In this document: positions 27,698-37,747 of the stretch, one piece after another | How positions within the stretch are numbered: the stretch's first letter is position 1 | Layout of the letters: every line of letters begins with the position of its first letter | Source: an uncultured Eubacterium sp. | GTDB lineage: Bacteria; Bacillota; Clostridia; Lachnospirales; Lachnospiraceae | Direction of reading: 5' to 3' | NCBI GenBank assembly: GCA_904420085.1 | Contig: CAJFUA010000002.1 | Coordinates: forward strand, 1-64,000 | Length of the DNA: 64,000 bases | Program-made: the position numbers and the translations under genes | The notes under the pieces: model-generated | The model's database searches: none | What the model saw: only the letters and a program-made list of their open reading frames with translations | Told to the model about the DNA's origin: nothing

Positions 27698-29479
27698 CTA
27701 AGTTTCCATGGCGGTGTTTCTGAGCCATTCCTTTTCGTCTTCCGTCAAATATATCTCCAACGCCTCATAAACCCGTCTGTTATACTGATTTAACAACTCC
27801 TTTTCGGTCTCACTTAACATTTCTTCGTCAATCAGTTCCCGGTCATAAGGCACCAATGTCAGCGTTTCAAACTGAAGAAAATCTTTATATTTTTTACTTT
27901 CCTGACATAAAATCAGATTTTCAATACGAATGCCAAACTGGTTTTCCAGATAAACACCCGGTTCATTGCTGGTAATCATCCCTGGCAAAAGAGAGACATT
28001 CAACGCCGGATTATTTAATATCCTATAACGTATGGCATTGGGCGGTTCATGCACGCTCAACAGATATCCTACCCCATGTCCGGTTCCGTGATTGTAATCC
28101 ATCCCCATATCCCACAAAGGTTTTCTTGCCAGTAAATCCAGAGAAACTCCGCTGCATCCCTCCTTAAATACTGCCACAGCCAAATTCAAATGTCCTTTCA
28201 ATACAGCCGTATACATTTTTCTCATTTTATCCGTAACAGTTCCAAGACTGATTGTTCTGGTAATATCGGTTGTACCCTCCAGATAATGTCCGCCGGAATC
28301 GATTAAGACAATCCCCTCCGGCAAAACATCGTAACAACTCTCTTTTGTGGCGCTGTAATGTACGATGGCACCGTGATCCTGATATCCCACAATAGGCGCA
28401 AAACTAGGTCCCACATAACTTTTCGCCATTCCTCTGAAATGCTCCAATTTATCTCCCAACATCATTTCATCCATTGGGATTTTCCCCACATTTGATTTCA
28501 GCCAAAAGATAAATTTTGTCATGGCAATACCGTCCAGCAGATGAGCTTTCTTCATGTTGGTAATTTCCGTATCATTTTTTATTGCTTTCATGGTCAGCGC
28601 CGGAGAGAAATGATTATAAATTTCATTTTCCTGTTTCAACAGATTGACGATTTTAAAGTTTGCCGACGAAAAATCCAGCCAGACTTTTTTGTTCTTTATC
28701 TCAGAAAGTCTCCGGTAGATATCCTCATACGGTCTCACATCAATCTGATTTTCTTTTAAATATCCAGCAATCTGATTATCTACCTCTTCTTCCTGAACAA
28801 AAAGAGTCATTTTCTCTTGTTCGACAATCATAAAAGATAAAAATACCGGCGTGCAGGCAATATCATCTCCCCTCAAATTCAACGTCCACGCAATATTTTC
28901 AAGCACTGTTTCAACCAAAATATCGCAGCCTTTATCCGCCATTTCTTTACGAATATCTTTTATTTTCTCCGCTGTTGTTTTTCCTGCATAAACTTCATCC
29001 AGTCTCCATATTTTGCGGCAGGACAACGCCGGTCTGTCCGGCCATATGTCTCCCACCAAATCCATATCGCATATTACTTTTACACCATTCGGCAGACCGG
29101 TTTCTTCCTGCATCCCGGCCGTCATGCATCTGCCGTCAAATCCGACGGTAACCGTACCGTCACATTTCTCCATATAAGTTTGAATATACTCTCTGATAGA
29201 AGGGGTATCTTTCTCCCCTTCTCGCATTAGAACATAGTCTTCCGGCAACTGTTTCTCTGCCTGCACAAAATATCTTCCGTCCGTCCACAGGCACGCCTCC
29301 ACCGAGGTAATCACTGCCGTACCTGCCGAACCGGTAAAGCCGCTGATATACTCTCTTGTTTTAAAATAATCTGCCACATACTCCGAACCATGAAAATCAC
29401 AAGTAGGCACAATATAAATGTCTATACCGGATTCTGCCATTTTTTCTCTCAAATTTTTCAGTCTTTTTTCAACCGTCAT
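27698..29479 (-). CDS. Xaa-Pro aminopeptidase (M24B)
   Basis: LIDSGGHYLEGTTDITRTISLG, NHGTGHGVGYLLSVHEPP, ITSNEPGVYLE; start at MTVEKRLKNLREKM preceded by GGGAGG. Confidence 0.93.
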   Translation of the reverse strand: MTVEKRLKNLREKMAESGIDIYIVPTCDFHGSEYVADYFKTREYISGFTGSAGTAVITSVEACLWTDGRYFVQAEKQLPEDYVLMREGEKDTPSIREYIQTYMEKCDGTVTVGFDGRCMTAGMQEETGLPNGVKVICDMDLVGDIWPDRPALSCRKIWRLDEVYAGKTTAEKIKDIRKEMADKGCDILVETVLENIAWTLNLRGDDIACTPVFLSFMIVEQEKMTLFVQEEEVDNQIAGYLKENQIDVRPYEDIYRRLSEIKNKKVWLDFSSANFKIVNLLKQENEIYNHFSPALTMKAIKNDTEITNMKKAHLLDGIAMTKFIFWLKSNVGKIPMDEMMLGDKLEHFRGMAKSYVGPSFAPIVGYQDHGAIVHYSATKESCYDVLPEGIVLIDSGGHYLEGTTDITRTISLGTVTDKMRKMYTAVLKGHLNLAVAVFKEGCSGVSLDLLARKPLWDMGMDYNHGTGHGVGYLLSVHEPPNAIRYRILNNPALNVSLLPGMITSNEPGVYLENQFGIRIENLILCQESKKYKDFLQFETLTLVPYDRELIDEEMLSETEKELLNQYNRRVYEALEIYLTEDEKEWLRNTAMET

Positions 29480-29538
29480 TCCAAGCCTCCCTTGCTTCTG
29501 CACACGATTTATTCTGCATCTTATTTTTTATCCTTCCG

Positions 29539-29681
29539 GTTTATTATCATTCAAATTTATTTTTCATTCGGAACTTTTCCTGCCTGTTTATTATCACTTC
29601 AACTTATTTTTCACCTGAAACTTTTCCTGCCTGTTTATTATCACTTCAACTTATTTTCCCCCCCCGAAACTTTTCCTGCCT
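29539..29681. repeat. Three tandem 47-49 bp repeats at the 3' end of the EamA gene
   Basis: Units 29539..29585, 29586..29632, 29633..29681: gtttattatcacttcaacttatttttcacctgaaacttttcctgcct with few differences; third unit contains a C8 tract at 29658..29665. Confidence 0.9.
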
Positions 29682-30581
29682 GTTTACCACATAAATTCCT
29701 GCGCATACCAGCAGCAGGGCGATAAGAGTCTGCCATCCCATCTGGCTGTCTTCCCGCAACAAAATATAGGATAGCAGTACGCCAAATATAGGATTCATAA
29801 ACTTGTACACAGACACTTTGGACACGTTGTTGTGTTTTAGCAGGATACTCCAGATGGTATATGCCGCCGCCGAGATAAATCCCATATAGAGAATCAGAAT
29901 CCATGCGCTGTAAGAGATGCTCTGCAATCTACCTCCCATCAAATATCCCAAAGCCGCCATGACCACGCCGCCGCAGAAAAACTGATACCCACTTAACATA
30001 ACCACATCCGTGTCTTTTGAAAATTTTTTAATATAGGCTGCGGAAAAGGCCGAGGACACTGCCGATATCAGTATCATTCCTTCTCCCAGAAAACTGACAT
30101 TGAAATCCATTCCTTTTCCACTTGTATTTACAATGATAATTCCCACAAATCCCAACAATGTACCAAACATTTTCTTTGCAGTCAGTTTCTCCTGTCCAAA
30201 CACAAGGCAGGAAATCAAAATGGTAATAAACACCGCCGAACCGGTAATAATAGAAGATTTCACTCCTGTGGTATGTGCCAGTCCGATATAAAAAGGCACA
30301 TACTGTAAAATGGTCTGAAACAGACTGAGGGTGGCAATTCTTGCCGGGCGTGAAGGTCTGATAAACTTTCTTTGTATCAGACTGAATGTTATGATAACCA
30401 TCAGACCTGCCAGTGCAAATCGGATTCCGGCAAACAAAATCTGGGATGCCGTCTCACCACTTTCTATCTGAAATAATCGATAGCCGATTTTAATACATGG
30501 AAATGCTGAACCCCAAAGCAGGCAGCAAAACCCTGCCAGCAAAATAACGACCGGCGTCCACGATAATTTATTTTTACTCAC
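29646..30581 (-). CDS. EamA/DMT-family permease
   Basis: About ten TM segments with EamA-type duplication; probable GTG start (VSKNKLSW) overlapping the upstream gene by 8 bp. Confidence 0.85.
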   Translation of the reverse strand: MSKNKLSWTPVVILLAGFCCLLWGSAFPCIKIGYRLFQIESGETASQILFAGIRFALAGLMVIITFSLIQRKFIRPSRPARIATLSLFQTILQYVPFYIGLAHTTGVKSSIITGSAVFITILISCLVFGQEKLTAKKMFGTLLGFVGIIIVNTSGKGMDFNVSFLGEGMILISAVSSAFSAAYIKKFSKDTDVVMLSGYQFFCGGVVMAALGYLMGGRLQSISYSAWILILYMGFISAAAYTIWSILLKHNNVSKVSVYKFMNPIFGVLLSYILLREDSQMGWQTLIALLLVCAGIYVVNRQEKFRGGKIS

Positions 30582-31221
30582 ACTTTCCTCTTTCCTGCAC
30601 CACCAGTTTTGGTGCATCCTTACTTTCCATCACTTTTTTCAGATAAGCAAAACTTATCTCCCGGTATTTTGTCAATGTCTCCTTCCGAAAGTTCTTCTGC
30701 ATGATTCTGCTTTTCATATAAGTTTCATCAAATAACTTTCCCGACTGAAAATCTTTTATCATCAGCTCCGGTTTTCTGTCAATAAAATAAATCTCATCTG
30801 CCATATAGAGAAACCTGTCAGGAATGGTATGTTTCACGGCAATCCCTGTAATTTTCTTAAAATAAGGATTGGCACTCTCAAATCTTTTTAAATTGGTGGA
30901 TGTATAAACATCTATGCCCTTTTCCAACAGCATTTCCACCACATCATACACATATCCCTGCTGCCTGACTTTCATTCCCATCTCATCCATTACCACCAGA
31001 TCCGGATTTTGTTTCAATATATCATCAGGTTTTAAACGGATTCTCCCCTGATGATCCAACTTTATTCCATTGTCTTCTAAATTTTTTGTTACATCCCGAT
31101 GACCGTCGTGCAGAAAACCTACCACAACGTTCCTGCCCTTCGCTTTTTCCTCCATGGCTTTTTCTACCATGGCATAACTTTTTCCTGCGCCCGGTGTGTA
31201 ACTGGTAAAAATTGTCAACAT
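30574..31221 (-). CDS. Stand-alone KdpD N-terminal-like P-loop protein
   Basis: IFTSYTPGAGKSYAMVEKAMEEKAKGRNVVVGFL..., DLVVMDEMG, LLEKGIDVYTSTNLKRFES, ITGIAVKHTIPDRFLYMADEIYFID; no kinase or USP domain follows. Confidence 0.75.
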   Translation of the reverse strand: MLTIFTSYTPGAGKSYAMVEKAMEEKAKGRNVVVGFLHDGHRDVTKNLEDNGIKLDHQGRIRLKPDDILKQNPDLVVMDEMGMKVRQQGYVYDVVEMLLEKGIDVYTSTNLKRFESANPYFKKITGIAVKHTIPDRFLYMADEIYFIDRKPELMIKDFQSGKLFDETYMKSRIMQKNFRKETLTKYREISFAYLKKVMESKDAPKLVVQERGKCE

Positions 31222-31267
31222 TATATTACACCTCGTTTATTGCTTTGTAACGATTCATCCTTCTCGT

Positions 31268-32257
31268 TTAACGGTACTGCCTGCTTAATCTGGCGATTTC
31301 CTCCTGAAACTTTTCTACAACATTCGCAGGGCCTAAAATCTTTGCGCCTTCTCCCAGTCCCATAACCCAGCCGAAAAACATATTACTCACACTGACCCTG
31401 ACATTGATTGTAAACGTATTCTCATCTTGGGGCACAATCATCACATCCTGTCCAAACTTATCTATGACCACGCCGATAAGCCGGTTGTTAAATTGGATTT
31501 TCACATTCTGCTCATCTCCGGTAAACATATTAAAAACCTTTTTGGCATAAATTGCCATATCAAATGCCTGAAACTGCTCTTTTCCATCCCGCGGAATATT
31601 TAAGCAGGTAATCTTCCGCATCTTATCTACCCTGTAATGTTTGATGCAGTGATTCTCCCCGTCAAATGCCACCATATAATAATTCTCGTCATCCCACATT
31701 AATGCCCACGGACTGATGTTGGTTTTGTGTCCGTTTTCTCTGATTTTCATCTCTTTTTTCAACGTCCATTCATAGTAATCAAACTGTATTTTACTGTTAT
31801 GATTAATGGCATAATTCAAATAGTCAATATTAATATAAACATTATCATAATTTGTCTTCACCCGATTTGCCACATAAACCTGCCTCTGCAGTTCTGCCGC
31901 CTGATATCTGCTTGCCTGACTTTCTATTTTTTTGATTAATTCGTTGGAACGTTTCTGCGAAATAAACTTGGATGCCTGAACCGCATCCACCAGCAGCTTT
32001 AACTCCGGCAACTCAAAATCCCTGCTGATTAAAGAATAGTGATATGTTCGTCCTTTTTTGTTTCCCTGAATTTCATATCCGTAATCCGTCAGGTTATCTA
32101 TATCTGTATATATGGCTCTTCTCTCCGCCTTAACTCCTCTGGCTTCCAGTTCCTCTAAAATCTGCACCATGGTAATCCCATGGTCTTCGTCTGTGTTCTT
32201 CTTTAAGATATCCAGCAGCGCCAGTAACTTTTGTTTCTGATTCTCAGACTTTGACAT
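31268..32257 (-). CDS. WYL-domain helix-turn-helix transcriptional regulator
   Basis: N-terminal wHTH (HGITMVQILEELEARGVKAERRAIYTDIDNLTDYGYEI) plus WYL-like domain (SPWALMWDDENYYMVAFDGENHCIKHYRVDKM). Confidence 0.9.
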   Translation of the reverse strand: MSKSENQKQKLLALLDILKKNTDEDHGITMVQILEELEARGVKAERRAIYTDIDNLTDYGYEIQGNKKGRTYHYSLISRDFELPELKLLVDAVQASKFISQKRSNELIKKIESQASRYQAAELQRQVYVANRVKTNYDNVYINIDYLNYAINHNSKIQFDYYEWTLKKEMKIRENGHKTNISPWALMWDDENYYMVAFDGENHCIKHYRVDKMRKITCLNIPRDGKEQFQAFDMAIYAKKVFNMFTGDEQNVKIQFNNRLIGVVIDKFGQDVMIVPQDENTFTINVRVSVSNMFFGWVMGLGEGAKILGPANVVEKFQEEIARLSRQYR

Positions 32258-32286
32258 TCTTTTTTCTCCTACGTTATGTAAACTTG

Positions 32287-32784
32287 TTAATAACTTCTGA
32301 TTGTATCCGTCTCTTCTTCGCCGGTATTTTCTATCGATCTGATAATAACATAATAACTGTAATTAGCATTCACCTTTATTTCCACTCTGTCTCCCACTTT
32401 ATGCCCCATAAGCGCCGCACCTATAGGCGATTCGCTACTGATTCTTCCCTTTATGGAATCACCCCGCATTGTACTGACAATCTTAAAACGTTCCGTTTCA
32501 TCATCTTCCTCAAAATAAACCTGAACCGTCTTATTTAACCCTACTTCATCGCTCTTTGATTCATCGGAAATAATGGTAGCCGTTTTTAGAACTCTCTCCA
32601 AATATCTAATTCGACTTTCATTTCTATTCTTATCTTTCTTTGCCGCATGATACTCAAAATTTTCGCTTAAATCTCCATGAGCCCTCGCTTCTTTTACTGC
32701 CTCCAGCGCCTCTTTTCGCACCACTAACTTTCTATATTCTATTTCTTCTTTCATTTTTTCCACATCACTTTTTGTTAATTTCAT
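32287..32784 (-). CDS. greA: GreA/GreB-family transcription elongation factor
   Basis: KEARAHGDLSENFEYHAAKKDKNRNESRIRYLERVLKTATII; C-terminal SSESPIGAALMGHKVGDRVEI. Confidence 0.9.
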   Translation of the reverse strand: MKLTKSDVEKMKEEIEYRKLVVRKEALEAVKEARAHGDLSENFEYHAAKKDKNRNESRIRYLERVLKTATIISDESKSDEVGLNKTVQVYFEEDDETERFKIVSTMRGDSIKGRISSESPIGAALMGHKVGDRVEIKVNANYSYYVIIRSIENTGEEETDTIRSY

Positions 32785-32881
32785 AAACTCCTCCAGACAT
32801 ATCCAAACTTTGTATCTCTCACATTTTTACACAATTTTATAAAGCCACTCCACCTGACCCGGTAGTGTGGCTTTGTATCTT

Positions 32882-34246
32882 TTATTTTCTGTCTTCAACC
32901 TTTTCATAATCTAAGTAACCACAATTACTTACATATGCCGGTCTGATGATTTTATCTGCATTGACCAATTCCTCAATGCGGTGTGCACTCCATCCCACAA
33001 TTCTGGCGATGGCGAATATCGGTGTAAACAGTTCTTCAGGAATGTCCAGCATACTGTAAACCAGTCCACTGTAAAAATCCACGTTTGCACTGACACCTTT
33101 ATACATTTTGCGTTCTTCCCCGATGACCTCCGGTGCCAAATGCTCAATCATGCTGTACAGAGCAAAATCTTTTTCCCGCCCTTTGTCAATGGCAAGCTTT
33201 TCAACAAACGATTTGAAAATTTCTGCTCTCGGGTCGGAAATCGAATATACGGCATGTCCCATACCATAAATCAGTCCTTTTCTGTTAAAAGCCTCTTTGT
33301 TCAAAATCTTTCTAAGATATTCCTTGACCTGTTCCTGATCTGTGATATCTGATACATTCTTTTTAATATCTTTAAACATTTCCACCACCATAATATTGGC
33401 GCCGCCATGTCTCGGTCCTTTTAATGAGGACAATGCCGCCGCAATGGTGGAATATGTATCCGAGCCTGACGAAGTAACCACTCTGGTGGTAAAAGTAGAA
33501 TTATTCCCGCCGCCATGTTCCATATGAAGCACCAATGCCAAATCCAACACCTTCGCCTCTAAATTCGTATATTTTTTATCCGGCCGCAGTATCCGCAAAA
33601 GATTTTCACTGGTTGACAACTCCGGTTTCAATCTGTGTATGTAAAGACTTCGGTTTTTCTTGTAGTGATTATATGCCTGATACCCGTACACTGACAACAT
33701 CGGAAATAATGCGATTAATTGAACACATTGGCGAATCACATTCTCCAAAGAGGTATCTGAAACATTTCTGTCATAAGATGCCAGTGTGAGTACACTTTTC
33801 GTCAGGGAGTTCATAATATCTGAACTTGGCGCTTTCATAATCACATCTCTGACAAAATTGGTGGGAAGTCTTCTGGATACAGATAGCATCTCCTGAAATT
33901 CTTTTAATTCTGTTTCATTTGGAAGTGTTCCAAACAGCAATAGGTATGCCACTTCCTCAAATCCATATCTGTTTTCTCCCATGAAGCCTTTCACTAAATC
34001 TTCAATCATATATCCTCTATAGTACAGTTTTCCGGGAGCCGGAACACTCTCTCCGCCTACCATCTGGGAAGACTCAATTCTGGAAATGTTGGTAATACCT
34101 GTGACAACACCTTTTCCATTTAAATCTCTTAATCCTCTTTTCACTCCATACTCAGCAAACAATTCCTTTTTTACACTGTCATTCTTTCTGCAAATCTTAC
34201 TGTACTTTTCCGTAAAATTTCTAACATCCTCTCTCTTTAACGTCAT
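32882..34246 (-). CDS. Citrate/2-methylcitrate synthase family protein
   Basis: LYYRGYMIEDLVKG, LALVLHMEHGGGNNSTFTTRVVTSSGSDTYSTIAAALSSLKGPRHGGAN, YGMGHAVYSISDPRAEI. Confidence 0.93.
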   Translation of the reverse strand: MTLKREDVRNFTEKYSKICRKNDSVKKELFAEYGVKRGLRDLNGKGVVTGITNISRIESSQMVGGESVPAPGKLYYRGYMIEDLVKGFMGENRYGFEEVAYLLLFGTLPNETELKEFQEMLSVSRRLPTNFVRDVIMKAPSSDIMNSLTKSVLTLASYDRNVSDTSLENVIRQCVQLIALFPMLSVYGYQAYNHYKKNRSLYIHRLKPELSTSENLLRILRPDKKYTNLEAKVLDLALVLHMEHGGGNNSTFTTRVVTSSGSDTYSTIAAALSSLKGPRHGGANIMVVEMFKDIKKNVSDITDQEQVKEYLRKILNKEAFNRKGLIYGMGHAVYSISDPRAEIFKSFVEKLAIDKGREKDFALYSMIEHLAPEVIGEERKMYKGVSANVDFYSGLVYSMLDIPEELFTPIFAIARIVGWSAHRIEELVNADKIIRPAYVSNCGYLDYEKVEDRK

Positions 34247-34343
34247 ATATGCCTCCTCTACTTCTTATATATGTTCACACATTACCTGCACGCAGAAATG
34301 TTCTCAGGCAAAACACTCTCCGTCCTTAAATTTGCCGCACGTA

Positions 34344-35222
34344 TTAATAAATAAAATTGATTGCATCATGAACTACTTGAAAGTCCACAATGGCTCTACC
34401 CGGTTCTTTTTCGCCGTCCAGCGACCAGTCAATATCTGTACAGTCTGTAATTCTTGCAGAAGTAATCTGCTCCAATGTGATTTTCCCGGTAAATTTTTGT
34501 GTCAGCACCTTGACAATCAGTTCCATAAATTCAAAAAAGTTTTTAGGAAATTCAATCAGCATCAGTTCAAATAATCCGTCGTTAAACTGCACCGGTTCTT
34601 TGTCAAGGCTCATTATCCCCCCTACCTTTGTGGCATTGTTGATGGCGGCAAAAATATATTTTCCTTCGTATATTTTATTTTCCAATTCTATCTTTAATTT
34701 TAATCTTCTGATATGAAACAATTCTCTAAAACCATGCAATATATAAGCAAAATGTCCGAATTTGTTTTTCATTTTCTGCGGCGTGGTATAAGAAGTTTTC
34801 GTAAAAATACCTGCTGAAGCCGTATATACAAAAAAACGACCGTTGAATCTGCCCAAATCCAAAGGCTTTGCCTTCGTCGATACAATAAACTCTGCCTCCT
34901 CTTTTGGATTGGATTTCAGCCCCAGACTGGTGGCAAAATCATTGGTAGAACCTGCCGGAATATAGCCCAGCGGAGTGGTAACCTGCCCTTCAATCATTCC
35001 CTGAATTACCTCATTCAGTGTGCCGTCTCCTCCCATACACACAATCAGATCTACTTTCTCGCCAAACTCTCTTGCAATATTGGTTCCATCCAATCTTTTT
35101 CTGGTATATTTGATTCCTACTTTATATCCTGCATTTTCAAATACTTCCACAGCATCAGCTATATAATCCTTATTTTTCTTCATTCCTGCTTTTGGATTAA
35201 TGATAAACAAAAGTTTCTTCAT
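34344..35222 (-). CDS. Diacylglycerol/lipid kinase family protein
   Basis: LLFIINPKAGMKKN, IVCMGGDGTLNEVIQGM, PLGYIPAGSTNDFATSLGL. Confidence 0.92.
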   Translation of the reverse strand: MKKLLFIINPKAGMKKNKDYIADAVEVFENAGYKVGIKYTRKRLDGTNIAREFGEKVDLIVCMGGDGTLNEVIQGMIEGQVTTPLGYIPAGSTNDFATSLGLKSNPKEEAEFIVSTKAKPLDLGRFNGRFFVYTASAGIFTKTSYTTPQKMKNKFGHFAYILHGFRELFHIRRLKLKIELENKIYEGKYIFAAINNATKVGGIMSLDKEPVQFNDGLFELMLIEFPKNFFEFMELIVKVLTQKFTGKITLEQITSARITDCTDIDWSLDGEKEPGRAIVDFQVVHDAINFIY

Positions 35223-35298
35223 AATGATACTCCTTCGTATTCAAACAATTCTACAAAATACCTATACTTTATTATATGAAACAAAATTGAACAATTTG

Positions 35299-36099
35299 TT
35301 AACATGACTGTTGTTTCTTTGCCGCAAAAAAGGTTCCCACCTGATGTCCTTCCAGTGCTTTATAAATATTTTCCGGTTCCATTCCGCTCATGACGATGGT
35401 ATCGATTCCCGCTTCCGTGGAAATCTGTGCCGCCTGAAGTTTTGTTACCATACCGCCGGTGCCAAACTTTGAACCTTTTCCTCCTGCTATCTGAAACAGT
35501 TCCGGCGTGATTTCATCTACCACCGGTATGATTCTGGCATATTCATCTTCTTTCGGATTCCCATCATATAAGCCGTCGATATCCGTCAGTATCAAAAGTG
35601 CGTCTGCCTTGATTAATTTGGCAACAATGGCAGACAGACTGTCATTGTCTCCATATAAAATTTCTTCGATTGCCACTGCATCATTTTCGTTAATAATAGG
35701 AATGGCTCCCATCTTAAATATTTCTTCAAAGGTATTGACCAGATTTTCCTTGCATTCCGGATTTTCCACATCTCTTTTCGTCATAAGAAACTGACCTGTT
35801 GTATGACCGTACTCGCCAAACATTTTATCATACATAAACATCAGCTCGCACTGCCCCACCGTAGCCGCTGCCTGTTTTCCTGCTGTGGTAGTAGGTCTCT
35901 CTTTCAGCCCCAGTTTTCCCGCACCTACACCAATAGCTCCTGACGTAACCAATGCCACTTCTTTTCCTGAATTTATGACGTCAGATATGACCGTTACCAG
36001 TCTTTTCATTCGTCGGATATTTGCTTTCCCCGTATTATGTGCCAGCGTGGAGGTTCCGACTTTTATTACGATACGCTCCACATGATTTAATGTTGCCAT
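35299..36099 (-). CDS. proB: Glutamate 5-kinase (short form, no PUA domain)
   Basis: RIVIKVGTSTLAH, VALVTSGAIGVGAGKLGL, INENDAVA, GDNDSLSAIVA, GGMVTKLQAA; 266 aa. Confidence 0.93.
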   Translation of the reverse strand: MATLNHVERIVIKVGTSTLAHNTGKANIRRMKRLVTVISDVINSGKEVALVTSGAIGVGAGKLGLKERPTTTAGKQAAATVGQCELMFMYDKMFGEYGHTTGQFLMTKRDVENPECKENLVNTFEEIFKMGAIPIINENDAVAIEEILYGDNDSLSAIVAKLIKADALLILTDIDGLYDGNPKEDEYARIIPVVDEITPELFQIAGGKGSKFGTGGMVTKLQAAQISTEAGIDTIVMSGMEPENIYKALEGHQVGTFFAAKKQQSC

Positions 36100-36248
36100 G
36101 TCCTATCTCCTTTGTTTTTTCCATAGATACTATTTTAAAACGACACAGAACATTTGTAAACCTATAATTATCCTGCATTGGCAAATATACCAATCACATG
36201 GGAATGTTTCGTAAATAGAAAACAATCACAAAAGAGGCTCACGGAAGA

Positions 36249-37139
36249 TTATATTTCATTTTTAAAATGAGACTTAAATCCCTCGCCAAATACCTCTTTC
36301 GCCGAAGATACAATCATAAAAGCCTGTGGGTCTACTTCTTTTAAAATATTTCGCACTTTCGGCAATGTCTGTCGCCGCATCACGCACATAATAATCTCTG
36401 TAGACACATTGCTGTAAGCCCCCATTCCTTCCATCATCGTCACGCCTACGTCCAGTTCCTGCATCATCCGCACGGCGATAATCTTTCTTCTGTTACTGAT
36501 GATGTAGACCAACGTAGCTTCATCTCCTCCGTATATGGCTTTATCCATCACGATAGAAGACACATAGATAGCGATGGCCGCAAACAGTGCCACCTCAATA
36601 TTATGAAATGCCAGCGCTGAAGCCACCAATACCACCACGTCCATCAACATATATATCTGGCCCGTTCTCATATGTGGTTTTTTCTGTTTGACAATTTTTA
36701 CAATCACGTCCATTCCACCGGTGGTTGTCTCCATTCGAAACATGACACCCATGGCTACTCCAAACAGACCGCCGCCAATAATGGAAGCCAGCATCATATC
36801 ATCTGTTATGGAAGTTATGCCGGTTAATGCAGGTAATATATCAATCACTACAGAAGAAACAATCAATGTATAAATGGTTGATAAAACAAACCGGATTCCA
36901 AATTTCCATGCTCCCAATATCATAATCGGAACGTTAATAATTAAAATCAACATACCAACTCCCGGCAAAAACGGAAATACCTCTTTTAAAATAATGGCAA
37001 TACCGGATACTCCCCCCGGAGCCAACTGGTTTGGATTGAGGAAAAATGCAATGCCTATGGCATATACAACAGATGCTAATGTGATAACCGCATATCTTCC
37101 TAAAAATTTTAATACTCTATTATTTTTTAATTCTTTCAT
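36249..37139 (-). CDS. YitT-family membrane protein (DUF161/DUF2179)
   Basis: NPNQLAPGGVSGIAIILK and C-terminal VTMMEGMGAYSNVSTEIIMCVMRRQTLPKVRNILKEVDPQAFMIVSSAKEVFGEGF. Confidence 0.9.
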   Translation of the reverse strand: MKELKNNRVLKFLGRYAVITLASVVYAIGIAFFLNPNQLAPGGVSGIAIILKEVFPFLPGVGMLILIINVPIMILGAWKFGIRFVLSTIYTLIVSSVVIDILPALTGITSITDDMMLASIIGGGLFGVAMGVMFRMETTTGGMDVIVKIVKQKKPHMRTGQIYMLMDVVVLVASALAFHNIEVALFAAIAIYVSSIVMDKAIYGGDEATLVYIISNRRKIIAVRMMQELDVGVTMMEGMGAYSNVSTEIIMCVMRRQTLPKVRNILKEVDPQAFMIVSSAKEVFGEGFKSHFKNEI

Positions 37140-37317
37140 TTTGTGTCAAATCTGCTCCTTTCCGTTATATCTTTACTTTACCACGATAAAATCTCTTTAA
37201 AACAGATATAACTTATCATTAGGATATCCTTTTCTCACAATTCAATCCTTCTGATAAGTTATATACTTGCCTTTATTTTATATAAAATTGCAAATTATCC
37301 TCACAAAATATGGGATA

Positions 37318-37539
37318 TTACATTTCATCATCTCCCGGCAGTTCTGCTGTTGGCACACTACATGCCGTCGGATTGATAGAACATTCCGCACATCCTCTGA
37401 TGACAGATTTATCTTTCTTTATATCCTGCTGTCCATTGACTACTTCATTTACTTTTACATTAATATGTCCGTCGCCCTTTGACATATTGCCATCCAGCAT
37501 CGCCACAATATCATCTATCATTTTTTCTTTATCCATCAT
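37318..37539 (-). CDS. Small hypothetical protein with C-terminal Cys cluster
   Basis: 73 aa: ...MSKGDGHINVKVNEVVNGQQDIKKDKSVIRGCAECSINPTACSVPTAELPGDDEM; preceded by an AGGAGG-like ribosome-binding site. Confidence 0.6.
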   Translation of the reverse strand: MMDKEKMIDDIVAMLDGNMSKGDGHINVKVNEVVNGQQDIKKDKSVIRGCAECSINPTACSVPTAELPGDDEM

Positions 37540-37681
37540 ATCCTCCTGTTCTCTATTATATCAATAACATCGAAATTTATCTTCCGTTTGAGTATAACAG
37601 AAAATTGATTATCCGTAAACCGTTCCTTTAAGGTCTGCGTTATATAATAATTAAAAGCAGTAAATCGTTTTCATTATAAGA

Positions 37682-37724
37682 AAAACACCTGAAAGGTTGT
37701 TAAAAAACTTTTCAGGTGTTTTAT
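37682..37724 (-). terminator. Terminator of secreted-protein/peptide cassette A
   Basis: aaacacctgaaaggtt...aacttttcaggtgttt hairpin just after the small peptide gene. Confidence 0.75.
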
Positions 37725-37747
37725 ATGTATGATGTTAATTTACTTTT

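Noticed and set aside
29539-29681. CRISPR-like array
   Set aside because: Tandem units without spacers, overlapping the end of a gene.
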